In this document: piece by piece, positions 18,050 through 27,812 of the stretch
How the letters are laid out: each line of letters begins with the position of its first letter
Numbering within the stretch: position 1 is the stretch's first letter
DNA from: Cetobacterium somerae
Lineage (GTDB): Bacteria > Fusobacteriota > Fusobacteriia > Fusobacteriales > Fusobacteriaceae
DNA length: 64,000 bases
Direction of reading: 5' to 3'
Assembly: GCF_022430525.1 (NCBI RefSeq)
Contig: NZ_CP092521.1
Span: 62,001 to 126,000 of the forward strand
Position numbers and translations under genes: made by a program
Notes under the pieces: generated by a model
The model's database searches: none
What the model was told of the DNA's origin: nothing
The model's input: the letters and a program-made list of their open reading frames with translations, nothing else

Positions 18050-19054
18050 ATGAAAAATAAAATCTTACTTACTCTTGTACTTTTAAATCTAACAGCTTTT
18101 GCTGCCACTGAACCTAGTTCAGCTATTGAAAAATTAAAACTTCAAGAGTTAGCAAAAACTTATCCAAAAGAAAAAATTGAAAAAAGTTTAAAAGGCTATA
18201 AAAATATTAAAACTGAATCTTCTGAATCTCTTTCACATAAAGCAGTTTTAGTTGATTTAAATATAACTTCAGTAGAAATGCTTAACCAAAAAAATTACTC
18301 AACTATTACAGAATATGTTTCTGATTTTTTAGACAACAACGAAAACTCTTTAGGAAATATTTCTGATAAAAATATTTTTGAAAAAGTTTTAGTAAAATGG
18401 AATAATGTTGTTCCTGCAAAAGATGATCTTTTACTTGAAAAATTAAATATTGCTTTAGCTAATGGACTTATGACTGGCTATAATTTAAAAAATATCAATA
18501 ACTATGCTCATTTTGATAAAAATCTTTCAGTAAGTTATGGTCATAATGATATTACACACGCTATACAGTTAATAGCTCTTTTAAAAGGTGAAGGTATTGA
18601 TGCCAAAGTTCAACTAGAACCTAAAACTTCTGCTTTCTTACATAATCCAAATTGGGGAGCTCCAAACTATACTCATATTATTTTAGAAGATGGGAAAATT
18701 GTTGTTACTCCTACAGAGTACGATTTAAAATTCCAATTCTCAAATAATAACGATAAAATTAAATTCACAAAACTTGTTGACCTTTATGCAAAAAAAGATT
18801 CTAAAGATCAAGAAGGATTGATTTATAAATCATGGTGGCAACCATTTATACAAACAAATAAAATTGAGGGATATCAAATGTTAATATCTCATCTAGTTAA
18901 AAATGGAGATTTTGAAGCTAATGTTCTAACTCTTCCTAAAAATTCAAAAGCTTTCACTGATTTTATGAAAAACGGATCAAACTTAGAAGTTACAACTCAA
19001 GAGATTTGGGTAAATCCTGCTTTCTATAGATTCATGGAAGGAGATTATAAGTAA
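18050..19054 (+). CDS. Secreted protein of unknown function, purine-regulated
   Basis: Not recognised. A signal peptide ends near AFAATEP (residue about 19), and the mature protein has 315 residues. There is a conserved-looking central stretch (YGHNDITHAIQLIALLKGEGIDAKVQ) followed by a histidine-containing segment NYTHIILEDGKIVV. That layout recalls transglutaminase-like or papain-like folds but is not sufficient for a call. It lies 23 bp after the nucleosidase gene with its own GGAGG and shares the guanine-type riboswitch, so a role in periplasmic nucleoside or nucleotide use is likely. Confidence 0.6.
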   Translation: MKNKILLTLVLLNLTAFAATEPSSAIEKLKLQELAKTYPKEKIEKSLKGYKNIKTESSESLSHKAVLVDLNITSVEMLNQKNYSTITEYVSDFLDNNENSLGNISDKNIFEKVLVKWNNVVPAKDDLLLEKLNIALANGLMTGYNLKNINNYAHFDKNLSVSYGHNDITHAIQLIALLKGEGIDAKVQLEPKTSAFLHNPNWGAPNYTHIILEDGKIVVTPTEYDLKFQFSNNNDKIKFTKLVDLYAKKDSKDQEGLIYKSWWQPFIQTNKIEGYQMLISHLVKNGDFEANVLTLPKNSKAFTDFMKNGSNLEVTTQEIWVNPAFYRFMEGDYK

Positions 19055-19060
19055 ATTTAA

Positions 19061-19118
19061 AAATCCCAAGAGAATTATTCTTTTAAAAGTCTAATCTCTT
19101 GGGATTTCTTGTTTTTTA
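19061..19118. terminator. Terminator after the riboswitch operon
   Basis: AAATCCCAAGAGA (19061-19073) pairs with TCTCTTGGGATTT (19095-19107), followed by CTTGTTTTTTAT. It ends the plus-strand operon and may also stop minus-strand transcription. Confidence 0.8.
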
Positions 19119-19153
19119 TAATTTTAAAATTATTTTAAGAAAGTTCTATTAAT

Positions 19154-21163
19154 TTATACTTTCTCTTTATAAATTTGATAAATTCTATTTTTTTCCTCTT
19201 CTCTGAATTCCTCTTGATTATCCCAGTTTATTTTAGTTATATCTATAGTAAATTTAGGGTATTTACTAGATATCTCTACTGCTGATTCAGTTATTGGGAA
19301 TTTATGTCTTAAGAAATAATCAGAAGTATCTCTTCCAATAATCATTGATGCCATTATCATCAATCGATCAGGAACACTAAATATCTCCAATTCTGTAGGT
19401 AAATGTCTCATTATATTATGATATTTTACAAAGAAATCTCCATCGTTATAATAAAGTCTTAATTTAATCCAGAATGCTAGCCTATCAAAGAATCCCATAT
19501 CATAAATAGACACCTCTGTATCCATAATATTTACTAAATTAGGAGCACATCTTGGATTTTTTAAATATTTAATTCTTCCTTCTTCTGCAAACCAGTTATT
19601 CATTACTTCACCAAAAATTCCCATAAGATAACTATTAGAATCCATTTCATGACCGACTTCATGTCCAACAACCCATCCTGATGCAAAACTTGATAAATCT
19701 TTATTTAAAATTGCCAAAGGATTATTTGAATACGCTGTATATGCTCCTGCGTAACATCCTCCTGCATGAGGATTTGCAGTTCCTCCTTCCCACATAAGTC
19801 TTTTGTATGGTACTGCATTTTCAAAATATGTTCCAGCTTCAGCTATATAATATAGAAAGTCTAAAAATTCATCTAATGCTTTTACTCTGTTTGTTAAAGT
19901 ACCATAAGGTATATTATCTCTTATCCAATCATACCTTATTGCTGATGTGAAATTCTTTCCTTCAATATAAGCTGTATTTGAACTCACATGATTATCTTCT
20001 TTATATGTTAAATTTCTCTCTTTACTATAAAATTCCTCTTCAGTTATAAATCCATATTTATAATGTAATCCTGTAACTTCATCAGTTGTATAAAGTTTTA
20101 TTTCTTCCTCTCTTCCTCCATTACTTCCTCCATTTATAAATACATGCCCTGTTTTATCTCCTAAATTAACTATATTGATACCTTTTTTTATATAGAAAGT
20201 CTGCTCACTTAAAGGTTTATGATCAGCTAAACTTAATTCTAATCTTAGATCCTTATTACTTATAAATACATGATCAGTATTTGGATAAACATAGTAAGGA
20301 GTTGGATAGGTTCTTCCTGTAGTCCCTGTTTGTAATTTTGTAAAATAGTAATTTGTATCATGTTCTAAAGCTTTCAGTGTAAAAATATCATATTCTAATT
20401 CGTTATTATTATTTAAAATATTTTCTGCTATTTTTAATTTTGTAGAGATAATACTTGTAGATGATGATATTCTTGACTTTAGTCTTTCCACTAAATCTTT
20501 TGTTATATTTGAATTTAATTTTGTAAACATCTCTTTATCTTTAAATATTTTTTCAACAGTTTCATCAAACTTATTGTATACATTAAATTCAACCTTATTT
20601 ACAACTATTTGAGAGTCTACTGTTCTTTGAAAAATAACACGTATCTCTTTTGCTAATGTAGGTGTAAACTCTATGTGCATCGATGAAATTGGCGAAGTAT
20701 TTTCATAATTTGCTAACTTCTCCCAACTATTTTGATTTTCACTTCTATAAAAAATTGAAGCACTATAAATTTTTCCAGTGTTTTGACCTACTACTTCACT
20801 TAAAAGAGTTAAGCTATTAAATATTTTTTTATTTTGGAACTTAAATACAATATCTCCTAGCTCCAAATTTTGATAATAAGTTTCGCTATTTCCATCTAAA
20901 ATATTTTCTAGCCCATTCTTTTCTACACATGATGTTTCAAGAGTTATTAAATCATTTGAATAAATATTTGAAACATCCTCATTGTTATAAAACTCTTTCT
21001 GATTTATTATATTAAACTCTCCTGATTTAACTTTCCATTTTTCATCTTCATCTAAAATTAATTGAATTTTAGGATCCATTAAAACTTTTTCACTAAAATA
21101 ACCAATAAGCTTTTGATTTTCTAAATCAGCAGTTAAATTCAATATGGTGGGCTCTTTTGTCAA
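19154..21163 (-). CDS. M60-like metallopeptidase, C-terminal part of an IS-split gene
   Basis: Carries a discoidin-like (F5/8 type C) module at about residues 60-195 and an M60/enhancin-like catalytic domain. The zinc site is VGHEVGHEMD (H501, E502, H505), with FGEVMNNWF downstream as in M60 proteins, which cleave mucin-type glycoproteins. There is no signal peptide and no proper start. The frame begins with a TTG lying in or beside the end of the IS3 element, and the previous gene stops just inside the other IS end in matching context. I infer this was the C-terminal part of one protein of about 2,470 residues. Confidence 0.8.
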   Translation of the reverse strand: MTKEPTILNLTADLENQKLIGYFSEKVLMDPKIQLILDEDEKWKVKSGEFNIINQKEFYNNEDVSNIYSNDLITLETSCVEKNGLENILDGNSETYYQNLELGDIVFKFQNKKIFNSLTLLSEVVGQNTGKIYSASIFYRSENQNSWEKLANYENTSPISSMHIEFTPTLAKEIRVIFQRTVDSQIVVNKVEFNVYNKFDETVEKIFKDKEMFTKLNSNITKDLVERLKSRISSSTSIISTKLKIAENILNNNNELEYDIFTLKALEHDTNYYFTKLQTGTTGRTYPTPYYVYPNTDHVFISNKDLRLELSLADHKPLSEQTFYIKKGINIVNLGDKTGHVFINGGSNGGREEEIKLYTTDEVTGLHYKYGFITEEEFYSKERNLTYKEDNHVSSNTAYIEGKNFTSAIRYDWIRDNIPYGTLTNRVKALDEFLDFLYYIAEAGTYFENAVPYKRLMWEGGTANPHAGGCYAGAYTAYSNNPLAILNKDLSSFASGWVVGHEVGHEMDSNSYLMGIFGEVMNNWFAEEGRIKYLKNPRCAPNLVNIMDTEVSIYDMGFFDRLAFWIKLRLYYNDGDFFVKYHNIMRHLPTELEIFSVPDRLMIMASMIIGRDTSDYFLRHKFPITESAVEISSKYPKFTIDITKINWDNQEEFREEEKNRIYQIYKEKV

Positions 21164-21180
21164 ACAGTTTCTCTTAAAAC

Positions 21181-22065
21181 CTAAGCAATTTTTTTGTACT
21201 CAAAAGTTGATAATTCAAAAGCTTCATTTGGAGTAGAATATCCTAAAGAACTATGTCCTCTTTCTGAGTTGTAAAAATTTAAATATGATTGGATTCCTTT
21301 GTATAATTCCAGTGTTGTTTTATGCTCGTAAAGATATAAATAATCATATTTAATTGTTCTCCAAAATCTTTCTATCCAGACATTGTCTAAACAACGGCCT
21401 TTTCCATCCATACTTAATAAAGCGCCTGATGAAAGCACTGTTTCGATAAACTCATTACTTGTATATTGACTACCTTGATCCGTATTTAATATTTCTGGTG
21501 AACCATAAGTTTTTACTGCTTCTTTGTAACAATTAATGCAGAAATCTTTAGACATACTGTTTGACAATTCCCAAGTTAGTATTTTACGACTATAAACATC
21601 AATTATTGCAGTTAAATACATAAAACCTGTTGGTGTTTTTAAATACGTAATATCAGTTGACCATACTGCATTAGGCTTTTCAATCTTTAGATTTCTCAAA
21701 AGGTAAGGGAATTTCTGCGCTCCAGCTTTAGGTTTACTTAAATTTCTTTTAGGTGCAATTCCTTTAAGGTTTAGCTGCCTCATGAGTCTTCTAATGACTG
21801 ATCTTTTTACAGGTATTCCAGCTCTATTCAAAGCTGCAGTAATACGTCTAGAACCCGCTGAAGGATCTAGACTGTATTGTTCCTTTATTTTTTCTTTTAA
21901 TTGAACCTGAATATCAACTTTAGGCCTAGGAGCGTAATAGTATGAGCTTCGACTAGCGCCAAATATTCTACATTGTTCTGAGATGCTAAAATAAAGGTTT
22001 TCTTCGATTAAAGAAACTGGATTACCTAATAAATCAGCTATCTCTCGAGCTTTTTTTTTAACCAA
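21181..22065 (-). CDS. IS3-family transposase OrfB (integrase catalytic domain)
   Basis: DDE transposase. The catalytic triad is visible as D138 (WSTDITYL), D196 (LNTDQGSQY) and E232 (WIERFWRTIK), preceded by an HTH_21-type region. The frame starts within the end of orfA and is set -1 relative to it. A run of nine A at 22051-22059 (minus strand) at the overlap is a typical programmed slippage site, so the active protein is the OrfAB fusion. Intact, so the element may still be mobile. Confidence 0.9.
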   Translation of the reverse strand: MVKKKAREIADLLGNPVSLIEENLYFSISEQCRIFGASRSSYYYAPRPKVDIQVQLKEKIKEQYSLDPSAGSRRITAALNRAGIPVKRSVIRRLMRQLNLKGIAPKRNLSKPKAGAQKFPYLLRNLKIEKPNAVWSTDITYLKTPTGFMYLTAIIDVYSRKILTWELSNSMSKDFCINCYKEAVKTYGSPEILNTDQGSQYTSNEFIETVLSSGALLSMDGKGRCLDNVWIERFWRTIKYDYLYLYEHKTTLELYKGIQSYLNFYNSERGHSSLGYSTPNEAFELSTFEYKKIA

Positions 22066-22322
22066 TCGTTCTCAGAGCTAAGTTTACCAATTTTAGCATA
22101 AAGCTCATGTTGTTGCTCTTCAAGAAGTTCAATCTTTTTAGAGCTAGACATATCTTTAGAAAAAACAGAGATACCCGCCGATTTAAACTCATCTACCCAA
22201 CGAGATATTTGAGAAGGTGCAATATGATGTTCTGAAGCGATTTCTTGAAGAGTTTTTCTTTCTTTAAGTGCTTCCAAAACAACTGCAAATTTAAATTCTG
22301 GTGAATATGATTTTCTAGCCAC
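22038..22322 (-). CDS. IS3-family transposase OrfA (HTH protein)
   Basis: A 94-residue helix-turn-helix protein of the HTH_Tnp_1 type (SYSPEFKFAVVLEALKE, then LQEIASEHHIAPSQISRWVDE), with a leucine-zipper-like C terminus. It binds the IS ends and, after -1 frameshifting at the A9 run, forms the N-terminal part of the transposase. Confidence 0.9.
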   Translation of the reverse strand: MARKSYSPEFKFAVVLEALKERKTLQEIASEHHIAPSQISRWVDEFKSAGISVFSKDMSSSKKIELLEEQQHELYAKIGKLSSENDWLKKKLER

Positions 22323-22395
22323 AACCTCATCCTCCTAGTTTATTTTATGATATATTATACCTCAAAATTTTGCTTAAGGTAAGAGGGAAGCTGTC

Positions 22396-25300
22396 TTAAA
22401 TCGTTAACCCATTATACAAATCCTTTATTACTTTTTTATTTCCTAAAGAATCTTTATAATATACAGAAATATCTAAAATTTTATCTGGTAACTCTTCAAA
22501 CTTTATTTCCAGACCATTAGCTACTAAAAATTCACTATTTTTTACGTGGAACTCTATCGGTTGAAATATTTTTTCTATGTATATCTGTTTTGCTAAAATT
22601 AGCTTATCTATATACTCTTGCTTAAATAAATCTTTAGCTAATAAATTATTTATATCATCTATTGTCACTGAATCTTTTAATTCTAAACACTCAGATGTTT
22701 TAAATAAATTATTTATTTTTTCTTCTAAAATATTATAAGCAAATACTTCTACTTCATTTATTAATGCCCAGTTATTTTCACCCTGTTCAAAGTCAAACCA
22801 AACTTCATCTGTCAAATATTTTTGACCTTTTATCTCTAACCAATCATTTAAATATTCTCCTCTTTCAAAACTTCCTAAGTCTACCCAACTTTCATCGAAA
22901 CTATTTTTTAAAGATACCTTATACTTTTGTAAAAAACCTGACGTACCATTTCTATAGCTCATGACTCTTCCAGCTTCAATTAGCATCGGTTTATTTAACT
23001 TTAAGTATATATAAGCTCCTGGAGTTTTCTTAAAATGTACCTGTCCTACTAAATCACCATCAAAAAGTTTTTCTATATCGTTATATCCACCACTTAATGC
23101 TGAATGTCTTATACTAAAACTTTCTCTTTGAAGTCTTGTATCTATATCTTCATCTATTGCAAACTCTTCTAAATTATATGAGTTTGTTTTTATTTGATAA
23201 ATTTTTTGAATTCCATAAATCTGAGATTTTCCATAAATTATTATAGAAGCTTTATTTGTCATAATTTTTTCAAAGTTTATAGAAACGTTATCTCCCTCTA
23301 TCTCAAATGGAACTTCTTTCTCTCTTTCAAAACCAAATGTATCCTTATATTTTAAATGAATTTTAGAAATCTGTCCCTCTGTTATAAATTCCACTCTATC
23401 AAATATTTTTATTTCTTTTAATGGAATATCAAACTCTTCTAACTCTACACTTTCAAATAAAAATTTAGCTAACTGAGTTTTCTTTATAAGAGCTGAATCT
23501 TTTTTAATTAAACCTTCTAAAGTTAATATTTCCTCTAAAGTTACTCCATCTCTTAACTCCATAAAACTATTGTTTTTAAATAATTTATCTACATCGTATC
23601 TCAATGTATTAATTGGACAAATTTGTATCTCGTTGATACAAGCCCAATCACTTTCAGCATCAGTTACTCTTATTTTAATCTCATCTGTTAAATAAGCATT
23701 ATTCTTTACTGTTGACCAATTATTGATAAACTCTTCATTTAAATATTTTCCAAACTCTTTCCACTCGTCTGTTAACATATTTTTTATAAAAATTGAATAT
23801 CCCTTTACTATTCCAGGATTTGCACTTCTAAAACTATATAGATTTATACTTTCTATAAGTGTCTCTTTTTTAAGCTTTATCGTTATGTCAGAATACTCTT
23901 TAAATCCTTTCGAACGATATTCTGTATTCATGTTTCCATCAAAAGCTCTTTCTATTAAATAGGAGTTAGAAGTCGGATTTGATTCCGTTACCGTTATCTC
24001 ATTAGTTGGAACACATATTTCTATATCATTATATATAGAAAACTCTTTTACAGGATATGTATTTGCATTAATTGATAAAATAGAATCAACACCATAAACT
24101 TTTACTAAAACATTTTCTCCATGGACTTTAGGTAAATTTAAGCTAAAATTATCACTCTCTTGATCTAAATAATCAAATGTTTTTTGAATTATACTTCCAA
24201 GGTTATCCTCATATTCAAATACTATTCTCTCTATTTTTCCGATAACTTCTAAATCAACTCTATCAAAAACAACATTTTTATCAACAGGAACTGCATCTAA
24301 TATTGGAATTTTACTTTTAAAATATAGTTCTAACGCTATAGCTAGTAATTTTTTTAAATCTTCTGAATTAGTCGCTCTCTCTTTTAATGATCTAATTAAT
24401 TCATAATTTACGCTCTCTTTTAATGCTGCGTAAGTTTCATCTGTAAACAGATTTTTTATTTCAGCTTCAAGTAAACTATACTTATTTATAGCAAGTTCAT
24501 TTATTAAAGCCCAACTTCTATCAGCTTCTAAAATTCTTATACACATTTCATCTGTTAAATATGGCGAATTTTTTAAAATATGCATCTCTCTTACAAACTC
24601 TTCTATTTCTAAATATCCAAACTCTAACCATTTTTTAGAAACTGTATCTTTTATTAGTATGGATGCTTTTTTGATAAGTCCTGTTATTCCATTTGGACTA
24701 TCAAATCTAAAACTAGTAATTCCAACTTCATCTATAATTGTTGGTTCATTTAATTTTATATTTATGTCTATAGAGGTAGTAAAAGCCTTAGAACGAAAAT
24801 CCGTTCTTTCGTTTCCATCAAACATATTTGAAAGTGGATAACTCTCATGTCCATTATCACAACTTACAATCAATTGCTCATAGGCTATTCTTTGTTCTAA
24901 ATCTTCTGCCAATGCAAACTCAGATATCTGATGTTCTTTAAACTTTATATTTGCTAAATCTCTTGCACCATAAACATCTAATTTTATTCCTCTTGTATAA
25001 GCAAATCCGCCAAGAGATATTGTTCCTTTATTTTCTAAAATATTAATACTGCAATCTTTAACTTGCAAATTATTGTATGTATCATAATAGTTTAAAATAA
25101 CTTTTTCTAATCTCCCGTCAATATCAAATTCTATCTCAGAAAATATTTTAAGTTCTCCAAACTCTATTTCTATACATTTTGGAGGTACACCTTCATAATA
25201 AAGTTCAAAAGCTTTATTTATTAAATCTCTATACTCTTGATTCGTTATAATCATATCAGCTAATCTTTTTATCTCTTCAAAAGTTACATCGCTTCTTAAA

Positions 25301-27798
25301 GCTGTTTGTAACTGATCAGCAAATAAATAGTATATCTGCGCTCCTAAAGTACTATAGTTAAATATTTCAACTTCATTAATACATACCCAATTTTTATCTG
25401 ATTCATAAACTCTTAATATAATTTCATCTGTTAACGCTGGAGCAAATTTTAACTCATGCCACTCATCACTATATTCCTCAACTGTATAATTTCCCAAAGA
25501 TATCATTCTACAACTACTTGAATCTTTTCCTAAAACTTCAAACCTTTTTATAGAACCTGAGGTAAAGTTTGGGTTAAATCTTGTACTTAGAATTTTAAAT
25601 TCATCAATTATTCTCAAGCTATCTAATTTAAAATTAAAGTCATGATGACCACTATAGGTTCCACTAATATGGGATTCAGATTTTTCATTTCCATCTAACA
25701 TATTAGTTAATGGAAAACTTAAATTTTCATTTAACGTAGTTATTGTTATATTTTCTTTTAATAATTTTCTCTCTCTATCTTCTACTATTGCAAAATTTTC
25801 AAATGGATACTCATTATAAGTCAATTCTCTTATCTCTGTTATACCATAAAGCTGAATATACAAATTTTTCGTTAAAAATTTAGAAGTATCAATTATTATA
25901 TTCTCACCATTTTGAACTAATGGAATTATTAACTTTATATTTTCATTTTGTGTATTTAAATATCCAATATAATTTTTCTCCACAATTCCATCTACTTTAA
26001 ATTGAATATTATCTATAACTTTTAAAGTTTCAAAATTTAACTCTAATGTCACTGGAGTTTTATTAGTATAAAACAATTCTTCAGCTTTATTTAAAAGGTC
26101 TATATATTCTTTAGTGTTTAGAGCTATTTTTCTTAGCTCTTGTATCTTCCAATAAGTTACATTTTCTTTTAAAGTTGTTAAATTATCATCTGAAAATAAC
26201 TCTTTTATAGCCTTTTCTAAAAGACTATATTGATATATTTCAACTTCATTTATACATATCCAATTTCTATCAGACTCGTATACTCTTAAAATAATTTCAT
26301 CCGTTAAGACTGGTGCAAAGTTTAATTCACGCCACTCATCATTAAACTCCTCAACAGTGTAACTTCCTAAAGATACTAACTCTTCACTACTTAAATCCCT
26401 ATTGAAAATTTCAAATCTTTTTATAGAACCTGATGTAAAACTAGGATTGAATCTTGTACTTAGAATTTTAAACTTATCAATTATTTTGAAATTATCTATT
26501 TTAAAAGTATAATCATGATAACCGCTATAAGTTCCACTCATATGAGATTCAGATTTTTCATTTCCATCTAACATATTAATTAAAGGAAATTTGGAATTTT
26601 CATTTAATGTTGTTATATCTATACTTTCTTTTGATATTCTTCTTTCATTATCTTCTATCAAAGAAAAATTTTCCACTGGATACTCCTCATATCCTATATC
26701 CTCTATACTATTTACTCCAAAAATTTCAATACAAATCTCCTTTGTAAAAATTTTAGGAATATTTAAAAGCTTTATCTCTCCCTCTTCTAAAATAGGTGTA
26801 GATATCTTTATACGTTCATTGGCTGAATTTACATATTCAATAGTATATAACTCCATTTCTCCAGAGGCTCTAAATCTTAAATTATCAATTACTTTCAAAT
26901 TTTCAAAAGTCATTCTTAAAGTTGCTGGAGTTTTTTTACTTAAATATATTTCTAACGCTTTATTTAAAAGTTCTTTATAATGCTCTGTACTTATAACTCT
27001 TTCTTTCAAACTAACTATATCCCAATATGTAACTTCAGATTTTATATCCATTAAAGACTCATCAGTAAATAAATTTAAAATATCTCTTTCAAAAGTAGAG
27101 TAATTATATATTTCTATCTCATTTATATATGCCCACTTATTTTCAGAATCTTCAACTATTAAAGTAATCTCTTTAGTTAAATAAGGTGTTGTTTTAATTG
27201 TCATCCACTCATTTTTAAACTCTTCAATAGTATAAGTTCCAGCTTCAACCCATGATTCATCCATAGGATTTTTTACTAATATTTTAAATTTCTTTATAAG
27301 TCCAGAAGTGCTACTTCTATAACTCAAAACTCTTGCACAATCAATTAATTTCTCCTCTGATAACACCATGTGTATCCAACCATAATTTGAATACTTTTTT
27401 AATTGTGCTTCTGAATTTAAATTTCCATCAAAAGCTCTTGATATTGGTTTTGATGCCTCAAAGGCTGAAGATGTTACAGCTAAAGAATCATATGGTATTT
27501 TCTTCTCTACATCCTCATTGATACTAAAATTTTCTATAGGATGTGTATTAATTTCAATATTTCTAATTTCTAAAACTCCTAAAACTTCAATTGATAACTC
27601 TTTAACTAATGTTTTAACAAAACTTACTGTTATTAGATTTTGAGTTTGATTTACAGTAAACTCTTGAGTCTTTTCATTTCCATATCCATCTAAATATTTT
27701 AAAATAACTTTTTCTATAACTTCATCACATAAAAAACTTACTCTATCAACTATACTTAAAGTTTCAATAATTTTTCTTGTGTAACTATTTTTTAGCAT
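22396..27798 (-). CDS. Six-module discoidin-like protein, N-terminal part of an IS-split gene
   Basis: 1800 residues made of six repeats of about 290 residues. Each combines a discoidin/F5/8-type-C-like module (landmarks AFDGNLNSE, CINEVEIYNYS) with a helical and beta linker. Repeats 2 and 3 are nearly identical in long stretches. Such modules bind glycans. No signal peptide is visible. The last codons, YNGLTI then TAA, run into the IS3 end, so the original stop is missing and the reading probably continued into the M60 domain now at 19154-21163. The upstream gene ends 14 bp before its ATG. Confidence 0.8.
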   Translation of the reverse strand: MLKNSYTRKIIETLSIVDRVSFLCDEVIEKVILKYLDGYGNEKTQEFTVNQTQNLITVSFVKTLVKELSIEVLGVLEIRNIEINTHPIENFSINEDVEKKIPYDSLAVTSSAFEASKPISRAFDGNLNSEAQLKKYSNYGWIHMVLSEEKLIDCARVLSYRSSTSGLIKKFKILVKNPMDESWVEAGTYTIEEFKNEWMTIKTTPYLTKEITLIVEDSENKWAYINEIEIYNYSTFERDILNLFTDESLMDIKSEVTYWDIVSLKERVISTEHYKELLNKALEIYLSKKTPATLRMTFENLKVIDNLRFRASGEMELYTIEYVNSANERIKISTPILEEGEIKLLNIPKIFTKEICIEIFGVNSIEDIGYEEYPVENFSLIEDNERRISKESIDITTLNENSKFPLINMLDGNEKSESHMSGTYSGYHDYTFKIDNFKIIDKFKILSTRFNPSFTSGSIKRFEIFNRDLSSEELVSLGSYTVEEFNDEWRELNFAPVLTDEIILRVYESDRNWICINEVEIYQYSLLEKAIKELFSDDNLTTLKENVTYWKIQELRKIALNTKEYIDLLNKAEELFYTNKTPVTLELNFETLKVIDNIQFKVDGIVEKNYIGYLNTQNENIKLIIPLVQNGENIIIDTSKFLTKNLYIQLYGITEIRELTYNEYPFENFAIVEDRERKLLKENITITTLNENLSFPLTNMLDGNEKSESHISGTYSGHHDFNFKLDSLRIIDEFKILSTRFNPNFTSGSIKRFEVLGKDSSSCRMISLGNYTVEEYSDEWHELKFAPALTDEIILRVYESDKNWVCINEVEIFNYSTLGAQIYYLFADQLQTALRSDVTFEEIKRLADMIITNQEYRDLINKAFELYYEGVPPKCIEIEFGELKIFSEIEFDIDGRLEKVILNYYDTYNNLQVKDCSINILENKGTISLGGFAYTRGIKLDVYGARDLANIKFKEHQISEFALAEDLEQRIAYEQLIVSCDNGHESYPLSNMFDGNERTDFRSKAFTTSIDINIKLNEPTIIDEVGITSFRFDSPNGITGLIKKASILIKDTVSKKWLEFGYLEIEEFVREMHILKNSPYLTDEMCIRILEADRSWALINELAINKYSLLEAEIKNLFTDETYAALKESVNYELIRSLKERATNSEDLKKLLAIALELYFKSKIPILDAVPVDKNVVFDRVDLEVIGKIERIVFEYEDNLGSIIQKTFDYLDQESDNFSLNLPKVHGENVLVKVYGVDSILSINANTYPVKEFSIYNDIEICVPTNEITVTESNPTSNSYLIERAFDGNMNTEYRSKGFKEYSDITIKLKKETLIESINLYSFRSANPGIVKGYSIFIKNMLTDEWKEFGKYLNEEFINNWSTVKNNAYLTDEIKIRVTDAESDWACINEIQICPINTLRYDVDKLFKNNSFMELRDGVTLEEILTLEGLIKKDSALIKKTQLAKFLFESVELEEFDIPLKEIKIFDRVEFITEGQISKIHLKYKDTFGFEREKEVPFEIEGDNVSINFEKIMTNKASIIIYGKSQIYGIQKIYQIKTNSYNLEEFAIDEDIDTRLQRESFSIRHSALSGGYNDIEKLFDGDLVGQVHFKKTPGAYIYLKLNKPMLIEAGRVMSYRNGTSGFLQKYKVSLKNSFDESWVDLGSFERGEYLNDWLEIKGQKYLTDEVWFDFEQGENNWALINEVEVFAYNILEEKINNLFKTSECLELKDSVTIDDINNLLAKDLFKQEYIDKLILAKQIYIEKIFQPIEFHVKNSEFLVANGLEIKFEELPDKILDISVYYKDSLGNKKVIKDLYNGLTI

Positions 27799-27812
27799 CT
27801 CTTCAACTCCTA

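Larger units (their letters stand above)
21158..22402 (-). mobile_element. IS3-family insertion sequence
   Basis: Two overlapping transposase frames are flanked by imperfect inverted ends. ACAGTTTCTCTTAAAACC with TAAGCAA lies on the left, and its counterpart ACAGCTTCCCTCTTACC with TTAAGCAA lies on the right when read inward. The exact ends and target duplication cannot be fixed by eye. It is inserted in the large discoidin/M60 gene, in the same orientation. Confidence 0.8.

Noticed and set aside
22764-22964. Plus-strand open frames inside the 1800-codon minus-strand gene and similar antisense frames elsewhere
   Set aside because: They mirror strongly coding minus-strand sequence, lack ribosome sites and have no recognisable products.
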